This document shows, piece by piece, positions 49,206 through 59,880 of a stretch of DNA of 64,000 nucleotides (the stretch's first letter is position 1; every line of letters begins with the position of its first letter). A model generated the notes under the pieces. That model worked only from the letters and a program-made list of their open reading frames with translations, was not told the DNA's origin and did not search any database. The position numbers and the translations under genes were made by a program. The DNA comes from Sanghuangporus weigelae (lineage: Eukaryota > Basidiomycota > Agaricomycetes > Hymenochaetales > Hymenochaetaceae), in NCBI GenBank assembly GCA_033182465.1, contig CP137323.1:1550001-1614000 (forward strand), given 5' to 3'.

Positions 49206-51796
49206 CGTCGCTTGGTAAGAACGTAAGCGTGCAACTACGCAATCCGTCAGGTCGCCTATATATACGCGTCTGACTTATAAGTACGCGTGGGAGCGGCGGA
49301 ACGTGAAAGGACGGCGGACAGTGGTGCTGGTGATGACGGTGATGCGTCACGTCGGGTGCAAATAAGAGCCGCGGGTGTCCAGCGAGAACAGTAACGAACG
49401 CGAGATAGGCTCTCAGTAAGATCTCGACGAATAAGCGCTAGACAAGCGCGATGCAACGGTAGTTGACCAACACTGGTGGGATCAACTATCAGAGTTTAAG
49501 TATAAGAATGTAGCTCTGCAGCTCTGTAACACAAGAAAAAAGGGCTTGTTAGCTCCGAGAGCAACTTTGTACATGCAAGCCGAGCGGTGCACTCTCAGAC
49601 GCGAAAGAAAAGGCGGGACGAACCTGATACACTTGACGTATCTCCGACCTTGTGCTGGTCGGTGAACAACGGTTAAGCAAAAAAAGGTCGCAGTCCCGTT
49701 GTGCAAGAACGGAATCAACGCAAAAAAAAAAAGGAACGAATCACGACGAAAGCTAAGTAAAGCCAAAAAAGGATGATGAAACCTAGGTTGGGTTCAAGAC
49801 AGCATCAGCCAAATCATCAGTATCAGAAGCGTGTCAATGTACGGGTGATGCGACTCGGCGGTACGCGTTCACTGTACAGCCTCGGAGAAGCGGTGTAGAC
49901 GCCGACACGTACCAGCGTATCCGAAGCACAGCAACGCCAAAAGATGGCGGGCGGGAGACGAAAAGAACGCGGCGTTGACGCGACCCAAGCAGAAGACGGA
50001 CGCCGGACACGTATGAATGAACGCGGTGCAACGCTCACAAACGCACCGGAAGTTACACGTCGGGGCAAAAATGCAAGCAAGAAGGACGACGACAACGATG
50101 AAGGAGTCGACGTTCAAGCGAGAGTCGGAGCAGAGAAAACACGAAAAAGACCGGAAAAAAAGAAAGAAAAATTCGTGCTTCAGCGCTGAGATTCCAAAAT
50201 AATAAAACTAGACGACATCTTTTCATTTTGGATCTTGCCTTTTATGGAAGTATTCCCGTAACTTTGTATCTATTACTTAATTTAAAGTGTCGGGTTTACG
50301 GAGTTACCCTCCTTTCCTTCAACGGTCCGCGCCTCGTGTCATGATGTTCGGCTTGCAGAAATCAAAAATTCCGTCTTTTCGCGCCCAAATCCCAGAGAAA
50401 AATCGACATTACTGTGCAATAACACAGTATTCTCCTGGTCTGATGAACGAACTTCAGGCCACTCCGTCCCGTTCAATTCATGAGAACCCGTCCGGTATCT
50501 TCCCTTAACCTTTCCCTTCTGACAATTCTATGCGGCTCCGCACTACCGCCCTCAACTCCACATGCTCTTGATAGATTATCTCTCTTTTCAATCGCAATTC
50601 ACCTCGTTGCAGAACACGTTCATCCATCCGGGACAGTCCTTTTGGAAAGCTGAAGAACTATTTCCGCGTTTGGAAGATTGAGTTCCCACTAAGAAGTATC
50701 GGGAAGTTGGAGAGAAACTGATATGTCCTCGGACCATGCCTGGAGGGATTTGAACATGTTCGCCGGACTGGAAGTTGCTACACCTTGTCTAGAAATGACC
50801 GATTTGAAAAGAAATCGGCATATTGAGAACAGATAAAGGACAGATGAGCCGTGGTAAGCAAACAGATGTTGGTCAGAACCGATCCTCCCAGAGTTTAGGG
50901 CACAGCTTTCCGCGAGCCTGTGATTCCGTGAAAACTACTCATCGGGATTTTTCTAACGGTGGCTCTCGGTAGGAAGTGCTAAAACTACCTACGTGAAGAT
51001 AGAGAATCCGCAATCTCGGAAGGAAAGACACGTATACCTACCGACCAACCAGCGGTTCAAGATGACTTGCCCTTCTCGTTCGATGTGCTTGGTTTCTCAG
51101 CCGTACTGAGAAGAAAAGGATATCGAACGTGAACGCGTGACCAATATCCTCGCGTACCATCCACACCGGGCAAAAACTCATTCCGTGCTCTTAGAAATTT
51201 TGATCGGAACGGGTGAGCTCTCATCTGATTGGCTCTTTTTCCGTTCTGGGTAACATTTTCACGGTTCGGAAATGAGTTTTTGCCCGGCGTGATCCTGTCC
51301 TTAAGTTCTTCCGACTGTATTTACCTATCAGTCCATAAAGGCATCCAGTTCAATCCGCTTTCCGTGCTATGCTTCCCCGCATGGTATTCAAGTGGGCACT
51401 CAAGAAGGATCGGCAATTTACACAGTATCAACGAAGCTTCTCGAAAAATGTGGAGAAGCTGCGCAAAAGTTCTACATGAAAAAGATTGAATCTTCTCCAG
51501 CAAATGATCAATTTGAGCCTTTCGTCTTCTTTGATTATCTAGAAGTTAGGATAAACTTCCTGAAAATCTTTCGTTCTTCGTTTCATTTCCGGTTGATTGA
51601 GTTTTTCCATGGAAATCGTTATTTCATACTCACGGGAGAGGAAGAACCACAACCAAGGTGTATACAGAGAAAAAAAGTACCTTATATACAAGTATACTGT
51701 GCAATATGAGTATCAATACAAAAAATCCGTAAATACAGTGGGTTTCCTATCCAATGGATCATAACCTTGAACTTGTAATTTCGCTTCTTTGTTGAA
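49206..51796. other. 2.6-kb gene-poor interval
   Basis: No supported gene on either strand. It includes an A-rich stretch (about 49685-49735, 50140-50175) and one inverted repeat listed separately. The right end holds the 3' region of the MYND gene. Confidence 0.45.
51167..51287. repeat. Inverted repeat, possible small MITE or remnant
   Basis: Left arm ccgggcaaaaactcattccg (about 51167-51186) and right arm cggaaatgagtttttgcccg (about 51267-51286) are inverted copies with one extra base in the right arm, separated by about 80 bp. I see no clear target-site duplication. Confidence 0.6.
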
Positions 51797-52966
51797 GTTA
51801 AAAGGCGGCTGGGAAACAGCTGCTCTTGTGTCGTGGCCAATTCTGTTTCTGGTGGGCAGGGCTGCACTACACCATCGGAGTCAATAAATAGTATGTTGTA
51901 CAGAAAGAAAATGCGACTTACATAGCGAACCGTCCTGCATCTTAACAAATGTTGTCAGAGTAGCAGAAGAGGAAACGAAGAAGAGGACGTACTTGCTGCA
52001 CTGCATCAAATCCGCCCCTCCCTTCTTACTGTCACATTCTTTAATCGCGCACGTATCAACACCTAACCCCAACTGCATGCGCATCAAGCACATCATCAAC
52101 GTCATCTGCTTGCCTTCCTCCGTATCAGGCTCGAGCATATTAATCACCCTCGTCGCCGTCTCCTCGGCGAATCGCCCCCTGTACATATCTCGCCATTCTC
52201 TGACGCGCGCAAGGAGGGGCTCACGGTCTTGCTCGTCATCGAAGTCGAGGCAGTATATGATAAGGAGAGTGGAGAGGAGCTGGCAGAGCTCCGCAACGAC
52301 CGTGTGGTGGTCACCTGCTGGCAACAGGTCGACGTGCGCCATACGTTTTGCTTGGATACGCGCGAGGTCTGCCCCCGCCGGCGTTTGGCTGAAACGCACG
52401 AAATACGGTCTGTAGACACACATTGAACATTAATTACAGTCTTTCTGAAGAGATGATGATTAGGACGGACGTAAATGCGAGGTAGTTAATAAGCGTTTGA
52501 GGAGCGTTATTGGGCGTTTTACGTTTCCGGAAGGCCTCAACGAGCTTTGGCAAGTACTTCGCAGCCAACTCGCTGTTCAAACTTATCGGGAGTCTGGTTC
52601 TGCAAATACAAACAGAATACCTTACGCGAAGACTGCCTTTTGTTTGTCCATAGGTTGAGTTTGTAACATTCCAATCTATGGATTCATTTCACGTTCCAAT
52701 ACGAAAAACAAAAAAGGAAAAAAGGGGGCAGCTCATCAGCTTTCCACCATTCGCGAATGCACTAACAAAAGAAAGAAGAAAGGACTCACATGTCTAGAAG
52801 CAATAACCAAATTCTTCTTCTCAAGCTCAAGCTCCTGCTCCTCCGTCAAAGGCTCGCTCTCATCATCTCCTGCATTACGCCTTTGTTCGCCGTTCTCCGC
52901 TATTCCGGCAGAGTCGAATAACCTGTCGGCAGTTATTTCGAATGAGAAGTCAGACATCATTGTCAT
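51797..52966 (-). CDS. MYND-type zinc finger protein
   Basis: Spliced reading starts MTMMSDFSFEITADRLFDSA and has an acidic helix EEQELELEKKNLVIASRH. Next comes TRLPISLNSELAAKYLPKLV with EAFRKRKTPNNAPQTLINYL, then after an intron PYFVRFSQTPAGADLARIQ, a helical block (LCQLLSTLLIIYCLDFDDEQ, VREWRDMYRGRFAEETATRV) and the C-terminal zinc finger. The finger spans three exons: CAIKECDSKKGGADLMQCSK, then CRTVRYCSPAHQKQNWPRHK, then SSC and FPAAF with TAA at 51797-51799. It fits the MYND spacing (C..C, C-X2-C, C-X3-H, H-X3-C) except that the first pair is CX4C rather than CX2C. MYND fingers mediate protein-protein contacts; the partner here is unknown. A very small middle exon (about 19 nt) carries the second Cys pair. 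Confidence 0.75.
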
Positions 52967-53180
52967 TTCAATCCCAGTTTCAGCCCCGCGTTTTTGGTTG
53001 CGAGGTTTCCTTGGCGGGAGTTGGGAAATGGGATTCCCGGTTTGGGGCTGAAGGTGGATTGATGGCTGTGATGGGGGTGCGAAGCCGAAAGTCTCGGGCT
53101 CGCGGAACGCGACGCGACGCGTGCTTATTATGTAATGCAGTTAGACGCCCAGATTTTCTCACCGTGCATATTATTTTCTA
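52967..53180. promoter_or_regulatory. Remaining promoter of the MYND gene
   Basis: 214 bp between the MYND start codon and the left end of the nested element stack. It ends in TA, the apparent insertion target. Confidence 0.5.
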
Positions 53181-53755
53181 AGGTAGGCGAAAGTTAAACT
53201 CGACAGGATGTGACGTCACGGTCACAACCCTAAACTTTAATTAATGTTTCCCCATTTGGAAGGACCCTGATGGCCAAATCTCGAGGCTGGAAAAAATTTT
53301 GATGTTGAAGTGTGGAGTACACAGATAGCTCAGCCCCAGAAGACATTTCAGCAAGAGTTTTTGCACCCAAGGCTCTCTAAACATAGTGACATCCATGCTT
53401 GAATATCATTAGTGACAAGATCTTTTAGTAGACAAGCTGATTAATAATGCTTAGTAATATAGTCGATTAGTAATGCTTAGTAATGTCTATATATAGAGTT
53501 CTTAGTAATATGGACCTGGCCAAAATTGGAGGGTAAGTTTTACAAACTTCGCCAAAATCAGAGAAATGACTTCTAAAGCATTTTATACAAAAAACTTTTT
53601 TCTGAAATTCTGCCCTCAAAATTTCATATTTTTGAGAAATAAGACCAACAATCTGTAGCTATCTACATTCCCTACAATCGAATGGTGACCAAATATGATT
53701 TTGAGGTTGTGTCACAGTGGGCAAACAGTTATTTAGACATGGACTAAATCCATTA

Positions 53756-54375
53756 AGGCAGAGGAAGTATAAAGTCGACTAGCTGTCACATGTGACTGAT
53801 GTCCCTGAGAAACCCTGATCTAACCCAATTAGGAAGGACCCTAGCGGCAAAAATCTCGAGTTAAAATTTCCCGGATACTTGAAAACCACTGAGACTTCAG
53901 CTGTAGTCTGCTGCTGTATCTGGAGGTCTCTGAAAAGACTTGTTTTCAGTCTGACTCTCTATTCCCATCACCCACGAAGCCAGCCAGAATTAGTTATTAC
54001 TAATACATGTTAGTCATAGATAATATTACTATATTTGGGCATATTAGTAATTCGGATCCTTCCGGGAAGCGGCAAAATTCTTGGGTCAAAATTTCAATTT
54101 TTTCTTAAACTTCACCAGGATGTTGGAAAATAAGTTCTGAGCCATTTAGAATATAAAAACTTATTTCCTTAATTGGAGGACTAATTCTTAATATTTTTGT
54201 AAAATAAAACCATACATCTGTAGGTATTTACAATCTGCAGAGATGTACGGAGGCCAAATTTGTGTTTGTGTGTTGTGGGAGGCTGAATTAAAGTGTTGTG
54301 TTGTGATGCCAAATGAGGCAGGTCAGGGTCATGCGAGTCGCGTCACGGCTAGTCGAGTTTATACTTCCTCTACCT
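53756..54375. mobile_element. Non-autonomous TIR element E2 (same family as E1), TA-flanked
   Basis: 620 bp. The left end AGGCAGAGGAAGTATAAAGT and the inverse of the right end AGGTAGAGGAAGTATAAACT differ at few positions over about 37 bp. Flanked by TA at 53754-53755 and 54376-54377. It interrupts the left arm of E3; the right arm of E3 preserves the empty site with a single TA. Confidence 0.9.
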
Positions 54376-54449
54376 TACTAGATGACAAATGAAATTTGAA
54401 ATATAATAATGCATTTAGTCATGTAGTATATTTTATGTATGTTCTTTGA

Positions 54450-54613
54450 CTAGATGCTAAACTATATTTGAAATAACAAAAGGGATTTTGATTCGGATTT
54501 GGTAAACAAAGAAATAACTATACTTTCTAGTTTTAGTAATTATAGTTATTTCTTTGTTTACCAAATCCGAATCTAAATCCCTTTTGTTATTTCAAATATA
54601 GTTTAGCATTTAG
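54450..54613. repeat. Near-perfect 73-bp inverted repeat with 18-nt loop
   Basis: Centre of E3. Arms 54450-54522 and 54541-54613; for example aaataacaaaagggattt pairs with aaatcccttttgttattt. Capable of forming a long hairpin in single-stranded DNA or RNA. Confidence 0.9.
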
Positions 54614-54898
54614 CTAAGGAAAAGACATCAAATATATTGTGCAACTAAATGCATTATTATATTTCAAATTTCATTTGTCATCTAGTAATGGATTTAGTCC
54701 GTGTCTAAATAACTGTTTGCCTGCTGTGTGTCTTGTCGTCGGAATTTATGCATCAATGTGTGAGCTGAGAAAGGAAGGTGGGGTTAGGCACGTGTCGCGT
54801 CACAGCTTGTCGAGTTTAACTTTCGCCTACCTTACTTGCAAGTCAACACAACACTTTTCTCCTCAATCTCCGTTGTTTATGTGCTAAATCGACTCGAA

Positions 54899-55144
54899 AT
54901 GCCTCTACCAGTATACTTCCCACATATAGTATATGCAACAGCACTCACATCGCTCTCTCTTCACCTTCTGTCTGCACGTAAAGACGGAGCGGCGGCGAGA
55001 CAGCAAGTCGAAGCGCGGATTAGCCTGCTGGAGGGATTGACAGGACGATTGAGAGCCGGAGAACGTGTTTCAGAGGAGGATATGTCGAGAGTTAGGAGGT
55101 TGATGAGAGAGGATAAGGCGGCCGTGGCTGTTGAGATGAAGTAG
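54899..55144 (+). CDS. Small protein (81 residues) with N-terminal hydrophobic helix and coiled C-terminus
   Basis: Single exon starting MPLPVYFPHIVYATALTSLS and ending EDKAAVAVEMK. The N-terminal 25 residues are hydrophobic (possible membrane anchor); the rest is a charged helix (RQQVEARISLLEGLTGRLRA, EEDMSRVRRLMREDK). The mix resembles small organelle membrane proteins, but I cannot name it. The start is the first ATG after an in-frame upstream region and lies only 66 bp from the end of element E1, so its promoter has been replaced or displaced by the insertion. Confidence 0.6.
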   Translation: MPLPVYFPHIVYATALTSLSLHLLSARKDGAAARQQVEARISLLEGLTGRLRAGERVSEEDMSRVRRLMREDKAAVAVEMK

Positions 55145-56174
55145 GTAGAGGTTCTGGTACGAAGTAAATGGGGATTACTTGGGTTGGAAGGATGGGCTGG
55201 TCGCGACTTCATGACTTTTCGGGCGAAGGTAAGGACCCTCTCTATTCATTGTGCTCTTCAAGTCAGTATAGTGGGATTAATTATCGGCCCTGTCAGTTCT
55301 AAGCGTTTGTAGATAAGGCACAGCATCAGTTCTCGGAATAATTCTGACCTGAAAGCGGCGAGATGAACATCCTCTGACCAAAGTCGTAAGTTCCTCCGAA
55401 TAAGGTGTGATCATATAAAATTGATTTTAAAGGGGTTTCATCAATCTTTGTGCTACGTTCTAGTCCGCGCACGTCGATGACCATTACCCGTTTGTTTTAT
55501 GCATTTATTTCTCATCGGAACAGATTAAGAGTATTCGCCAGCAATGTTTGGATATTTAAGGCTTCATTTTGCATCGTTTTACTGATAGGAACTCTACAAC
55601 TCCTTCCGCTCTTTTTACGAAGGCCGTAGCATCCTGTAACAAACTCTGTTCTATCTGATGTCTCTTCTTCGATGGCCAATGCATGTGGTGGTTCTGAACA
55701 GACATCGGCTACATAATAGTATCCTCTATTTGGCCGTACCACTCTGAGTGCAGTGGTGCTTCATTCCAGCCTCTGCAACATCCCTCGGCTGACCATGGAT
55801 GTAAATTATCCCTGCATGCTTGAACGACATACGAAGTCGGGAGAGTGCAGCATTGGAGGCGCACAACAGCCAAGACTTTATATTGAAGGATCGACAGGGT
55901 GAAAATACATTAATTTGCTTCCGTCGTTCGTCGCACGTCTTCCATACTCCATAATACTACATGCGTACAACCAATGCTATTACATTTCGAAAAAAGGGGT
56001 TTGTAATAGTGGAAGACTAATTACGATAATATGTTCTAATGCTATGAATAATTATTGCTTCCTGATTGGTCATTGTCATTGGTCGGCCGTTCAATATTTC
56101 ACGTGATGCACAAAACGAATCAGCACATAAGGACCCATCATTCATTCAGCACCGGGTTGTCCACGGTCCATGAC
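55145..56174. other. Intergenic, promoter of the SulP gene
   Basis: No supported gene. A minus-strand frame at 55512-55742 has no recognised motif. An in-frame upstream ATG for the transporter lies at 56106. Confidence 0.45.
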
Positions 56175-58832
56175 ATGGAGTCTGGCATAACAAGCCCAGC
56201 TCGTTCAATCTCTGAGCGGTCTGCCCTCCTTGCAGGCTCCCATGATACTGCTGAACGTGCTGAAGGCAGGGACAAGCGTAGGGCTCGTGGTACGTCGAGT
56301 AATGGACCGTCCTTGAAGCTTGAGCATGATATTGACTGGGGCTCTCCTAACTGAAGACGTCAAGCGTTCTGCGTGGGCAAGAGTGAACTATTATGTTCCG
56401 TTCACTTTCTGGTTGCCAAATTATTCGCTTTCTTTGTGAGCTTTTGGCGCGTCCATTCTTTCCTGACCTATCCTGCAAATGTCACTGATTATGATCCTAT
56501 AGACTGGGAGGAGATTTCTTGGCTGGTCTTTCTGTTGCTTGCATTTTGATACCGCAGTCGATATCATATGCGACATCACTCGCAAGGTTAAGTCCATTAG
56601 CAGGTCTTGTACGTCGCAATCTGTTTCTATCCCTTTCCGTTATCTCGCTCATTTTTTGGCAAGTTCTCTGCTGCAATTCCTGGAATAGTGTACGCACTTC
56701 TGGGGACATCCCGGCAGCTCAACGTAGCTCCCGAAGCCGCGCTGTCTTTACTGATAGGTCAGGCTATTCAAACTGCCATTCATTCGGACCCTCACGAGCA
56801 TCCGCACCACCCGGATGTGATTGGACTGGCGATCTCGACGATTACGACCTTACAAGTTGGACTCTTCGCTTTCTTGCTAGGATTTTTCCGCTTAGGGTTC
56901 ATCGATGTTCTGCTAAGCCGTGCTTTACTCCGGGGATTCATAACGGCCATAGCTGTCGTCATTTCTATGTACGTGAAATTCTGTCTATTGCGAGATGTAG
57001 CTCACATGTCATGATTTTGTATAGCGAGCAGTTCATTCCAATGTTCGGTCTCTCGACACTTGAGCACGAGTTCAATCCGGAGACAACGGTCGACAAATTT
57101 CTTTTCCTTATACGTAATGTCACGACACACGAACATAGACCAACAACTCTCATTAGTTTTGGCGCTCTCGCTATTCTTGTCTTTTTCCGCTATTTCAAGT
57201 CGTTCTTCAGAAACTACTGGTTCATCTATCGATTACCAGAGGTTTTGATCGTCGTCATCGTGTCGACGGTTCTCTGCGATATTCAAGATTGGGATAGACT
57301 CGGTGTTGAAGTTCTGGGATCAGTTCCTATCACGACTAGCGAACGTTCTTTTGTCCGCTTCCCATTGCATCGGACAACGCTGAAGTATGCGAGGAGCACA
57401 ACATCAGCTGCTGTTCTAATAGCAGTGATTGGATACCTCGATAGCATCGTCGCTGCGAAACAGAATGCTGCTCGCTTCGGATACACTGTTTCTCCAAATA
57501 GAGAGCTGGTGGCGCTCGGTGCGTCCAACATTGTTGGGTCGTTCCTTCCTGGTATACTCCCCGCATTTGGATCTATAACGAGGTAAGTCATTTCTTTCTG
57601 CTACGAAGCATGCATTTTGTCAATCTGGTCTGTGTAGGTCTCGTATAAACGGAGAGGTCGGAGCGCGATCGCAAATGTCCTCTCTAATTTGCTCCTTCCT
57701 TGTGCTTCTTGCGACGTTCTATCTTCTTCCAGCTCTGTATTATCTTCCCCGATGCGTTCTTGCCTCTATGTACGTTTATAACTGTAATCCGGTAATTAGA
57801 ATGGTCGATCTGACCCGGGCGCCGACAGTGTCTTTCTCGTCGTTTTCAGCATTCTTGCTGAGGCGCCACATGATATCTTTTACTTCTGGAGGTACGTTGT
57901 CTTACTTCATTCGCTGCCAAGAGATTGTCGGATGCAATTTTATTTGCAGAATGCGCGCATGGACTGATTTCGGACTAATGTCAATCACATTCGTCACTAC
58001 TCTCTTCTGGAACGTGGAGGTTGGCATTGTCTGCAGCATAATATGTTCTCTTTTGTTTGTCGTGCACAAGTCATCCAAGCCGCGTCTAACCATTCTCGTG
58101 AGCTCTTTGACGGGATAGCATTCTATGTTGCATGTTGACTGTCTTCTTCAGGGACGTATACCCGGGACGAAGAGATGGAAGTCCGTGAACGAGTTTCCCG
58201 AAGCAGAGGAGGATGTTCCAGGAACACTAATCATTCGACTTAGAGATGATCTGTACTTCGGTAAGCGCCATTCTATCGACATGCAAAGGAACTCTCTGAC
58301 TTCCTTATAGCGAATGCTGCCCAGCTTAAAGGTCTGTAGGCTTTCCGCGTGTTTCGTATCTTACAACTAAACGTGATTGGATATATAGAGCGCTTGAGAC
58401 GATTAGAGCTTTACGGCCACGATCCAAGCCATCCATCTGATATTCCCAGGCGAGAACAAGCGGAAGTGATAGTCTTCCATCTTTCAGATCTCGAAACTTG
58501 CGACGCTAGGTAATTCCGTCCTTCAATCGAGGTTTGCAACATACATGTTGATTGCAATACTTCCTACTCTATCAGCGCAGCACAGATATTCTACGAACTC
58601 CTAAAGGACTACAAGGTACTGTGTGCCTCATCTGCCTTGCACGACCGATGATTAATATTGCTTTTAGTCCCGTGGTGTAGTGGTATTCATCACTCACCTC
58701 CGACCAGCGCCTCGAGTTACATTTGAGAGAGCTGGGATCGTCGCTTTGCTTGGTGAAGATGCTTTCTTTGAGGACGTCGCTTCAGCGATGTCTCGCGTTG
58801 AGATGGCTGAACTTGCAGCTTCTGGTAGTTAG
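56175..58832 (+). CDS. SulP-family anion (sulfate-type) transporter with STAS domain
   Basis: Start chosen at MESGITSPARSISERSALLA (56106 is an alternative). Intron 56290-56356 joins KRRAR to DVKRSAWARVNYYVPFTFWL. The membrane domain follows: LGGDFLAGLSVACILIPQSI, SAAIPGIVYALLGTSRQLNV (family anion-site region), ALSLLIGQAIQ, GFFRLGFIDVLLSRALLRGF, then SEQFIPMFGL, YWFIYRLPEVLIVVIVSTVL, FGYTVSPNRELVALGASNIV and GARSQMSSLICSFLVLLATF. A 5'-GTACGT intron joins VLAS to IVFLVVFSILAEAPHD. The C-terminal cytosolic STAS domain contains GTLIIRLRDDLYF, AEVIVFHLSDLETCDAS and GVVVFITHLRP, ending ELAASGS with TAG at 58830-58832. All exons join in frame and no lesion is seen. It is probably a plasma-membrane or vacuolar anion transporter; the substrate could be sulfate or another anion. 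Confidence 0.85.
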
Positions 58833-59880
58833 ATCGCAAAGTCAATGCCGTCGTTCGCGTAGAATTTAGATGATAGAACGTGTATGTATATGCACTTAGA
58901 AGTCGTCCGCTCTGCCGAGAAAGATTATCTTGTTATCCTGGATTTAAACTTGGCGTTTTTCATATGCACCCTTATTCCGTACGAAACATAATTGCTAATA
59001 TGCATTTCGACCTGCATAAGTTATAGCTTAGTGATCAAAGCAGAGGTTCAGTCACAGCATAGCGCTATATAGGTTTTAGTGCTTACTTATGTAATAAACT
59101 TTGAATGAGTTTTCCCACGACGAAAACGTCTTGTTGTTATTTTAGATTAAACCACCACTGGCAGGGAGAACTCTTCACTTGCCGGACATTTTTGGCGGAG
59201 TTTTGTGAGGTCTTGTTCTTGTTCTTACTTATTCTCGTATCTCCCAGAGCTTATCTCGCCGAGATGTTACTTTCGGAACTCGGGCACTCACACTATTCGG
59301 TACCAATTATCTTTGGAGAGGAAGGCGTTTTGGTACTCTAGGCCTCTGCCTTGGAAGCAGGCACTTTCCTGGGGATCTCCTCATTTAACAGCTGCGCTTT
59401 CCTCACATGTGGGCTAAAAATGTCAAGAATGCACCGGCATCGCCGCCCACTTTCACAGATCAGTAATCAGGCGTGCACTCATTGGACCAATACGATCTCG
59501 GTAACTCTCTCCTTCCTGCTTCGCTTCATCTTCTCCGCATTCATAGCGCATAAAACATGTCACGAGGACACACGCTCCGAAATATGATCTAGCGGGGTGT
59601 ATATTTAGTTGATGGATATGCTTTCTTCCCTCTGTCTTGGTATACTTCGGTAGAACGGAACCTCATATTCCACCGTCATGCGTTTGTGCTCATGTGTGTG
59701 CTCTTTATGTGGATTCGGCCCGTTAGATCGCCACTGTGGGGTTTGAAGCGCATAAATGATGTCGCTTCCTCATTCAATTTGCTCAGCGCTCGAAGTAAAG
59801 GAGAGCTCTACATACTGCTCTGTTTCTCCCCTTCCTCCCTCCCTCGTTTGCCTTGTGACTACTCGAAACCATAAACGATT
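58833..59880. other. Intergenic, promoter of MFS transporter 1
   Basis: No supported gene. A pyrimidine-rich run (about 59820-59850) precedes the ATG. Confidence 0.45.

Larger units (their letters stand above)
53721..54720. mobile_element. Foldback element E3, inserted in E1 and itself interrupted by E2
   Basis: Outer arms GCAAACAGTTATTTAGACAT (from 53721) and the inverse ending CTGTTTGC at 54720 are near-perfect inverted copies. The inner arms 54450-54522 and 54541-54613 pair over 73 bp with about two mismatches around an 18-nt loop. Without E2 it is about 380 bp, almost all palindrome. No coding capacity. Confidence 0.8.
53181..54832. mobile_element. Non-autonomous TIR element E1, TA-flanked, containing two nested insertions
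   Basis: Terminal inverted repeats AGGTAGGCGAAAGTTAAACT at 53181 and its inverse ending at 54832 are identical over about 25 bp and similar for a further 15 bp. TA flanks both ends (53179-53180 and 54833-54834). No transposase frame is present. Internal sequence resembles element E2 (shared aaggaccct, aaatctcgag and gtagctatctac/gtaggtatttac blocks). Its own length without the inserts is about 650 bp. TA flanking suggests a Tc1/mariner-type source; the family is not proven. Confidence 0.85.

Noticed and set aside
53181-54832. Harbinger-type element with a 3-bp TWA target duplication
   Set aside because: The flanks read cTA at the left and TAc at the right, so only TA is duplicated. The E2 empty site also shows a single TA.
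58670-58720. tRNA-like 5' end (tcccgtggtgtagtggtattc)
   Set aside because: It resembles a tRNA A box, but no B box or acceptor stem follows, and the sequence encodes the STAS strand SRGVVVFITHL of the SulP transporter.
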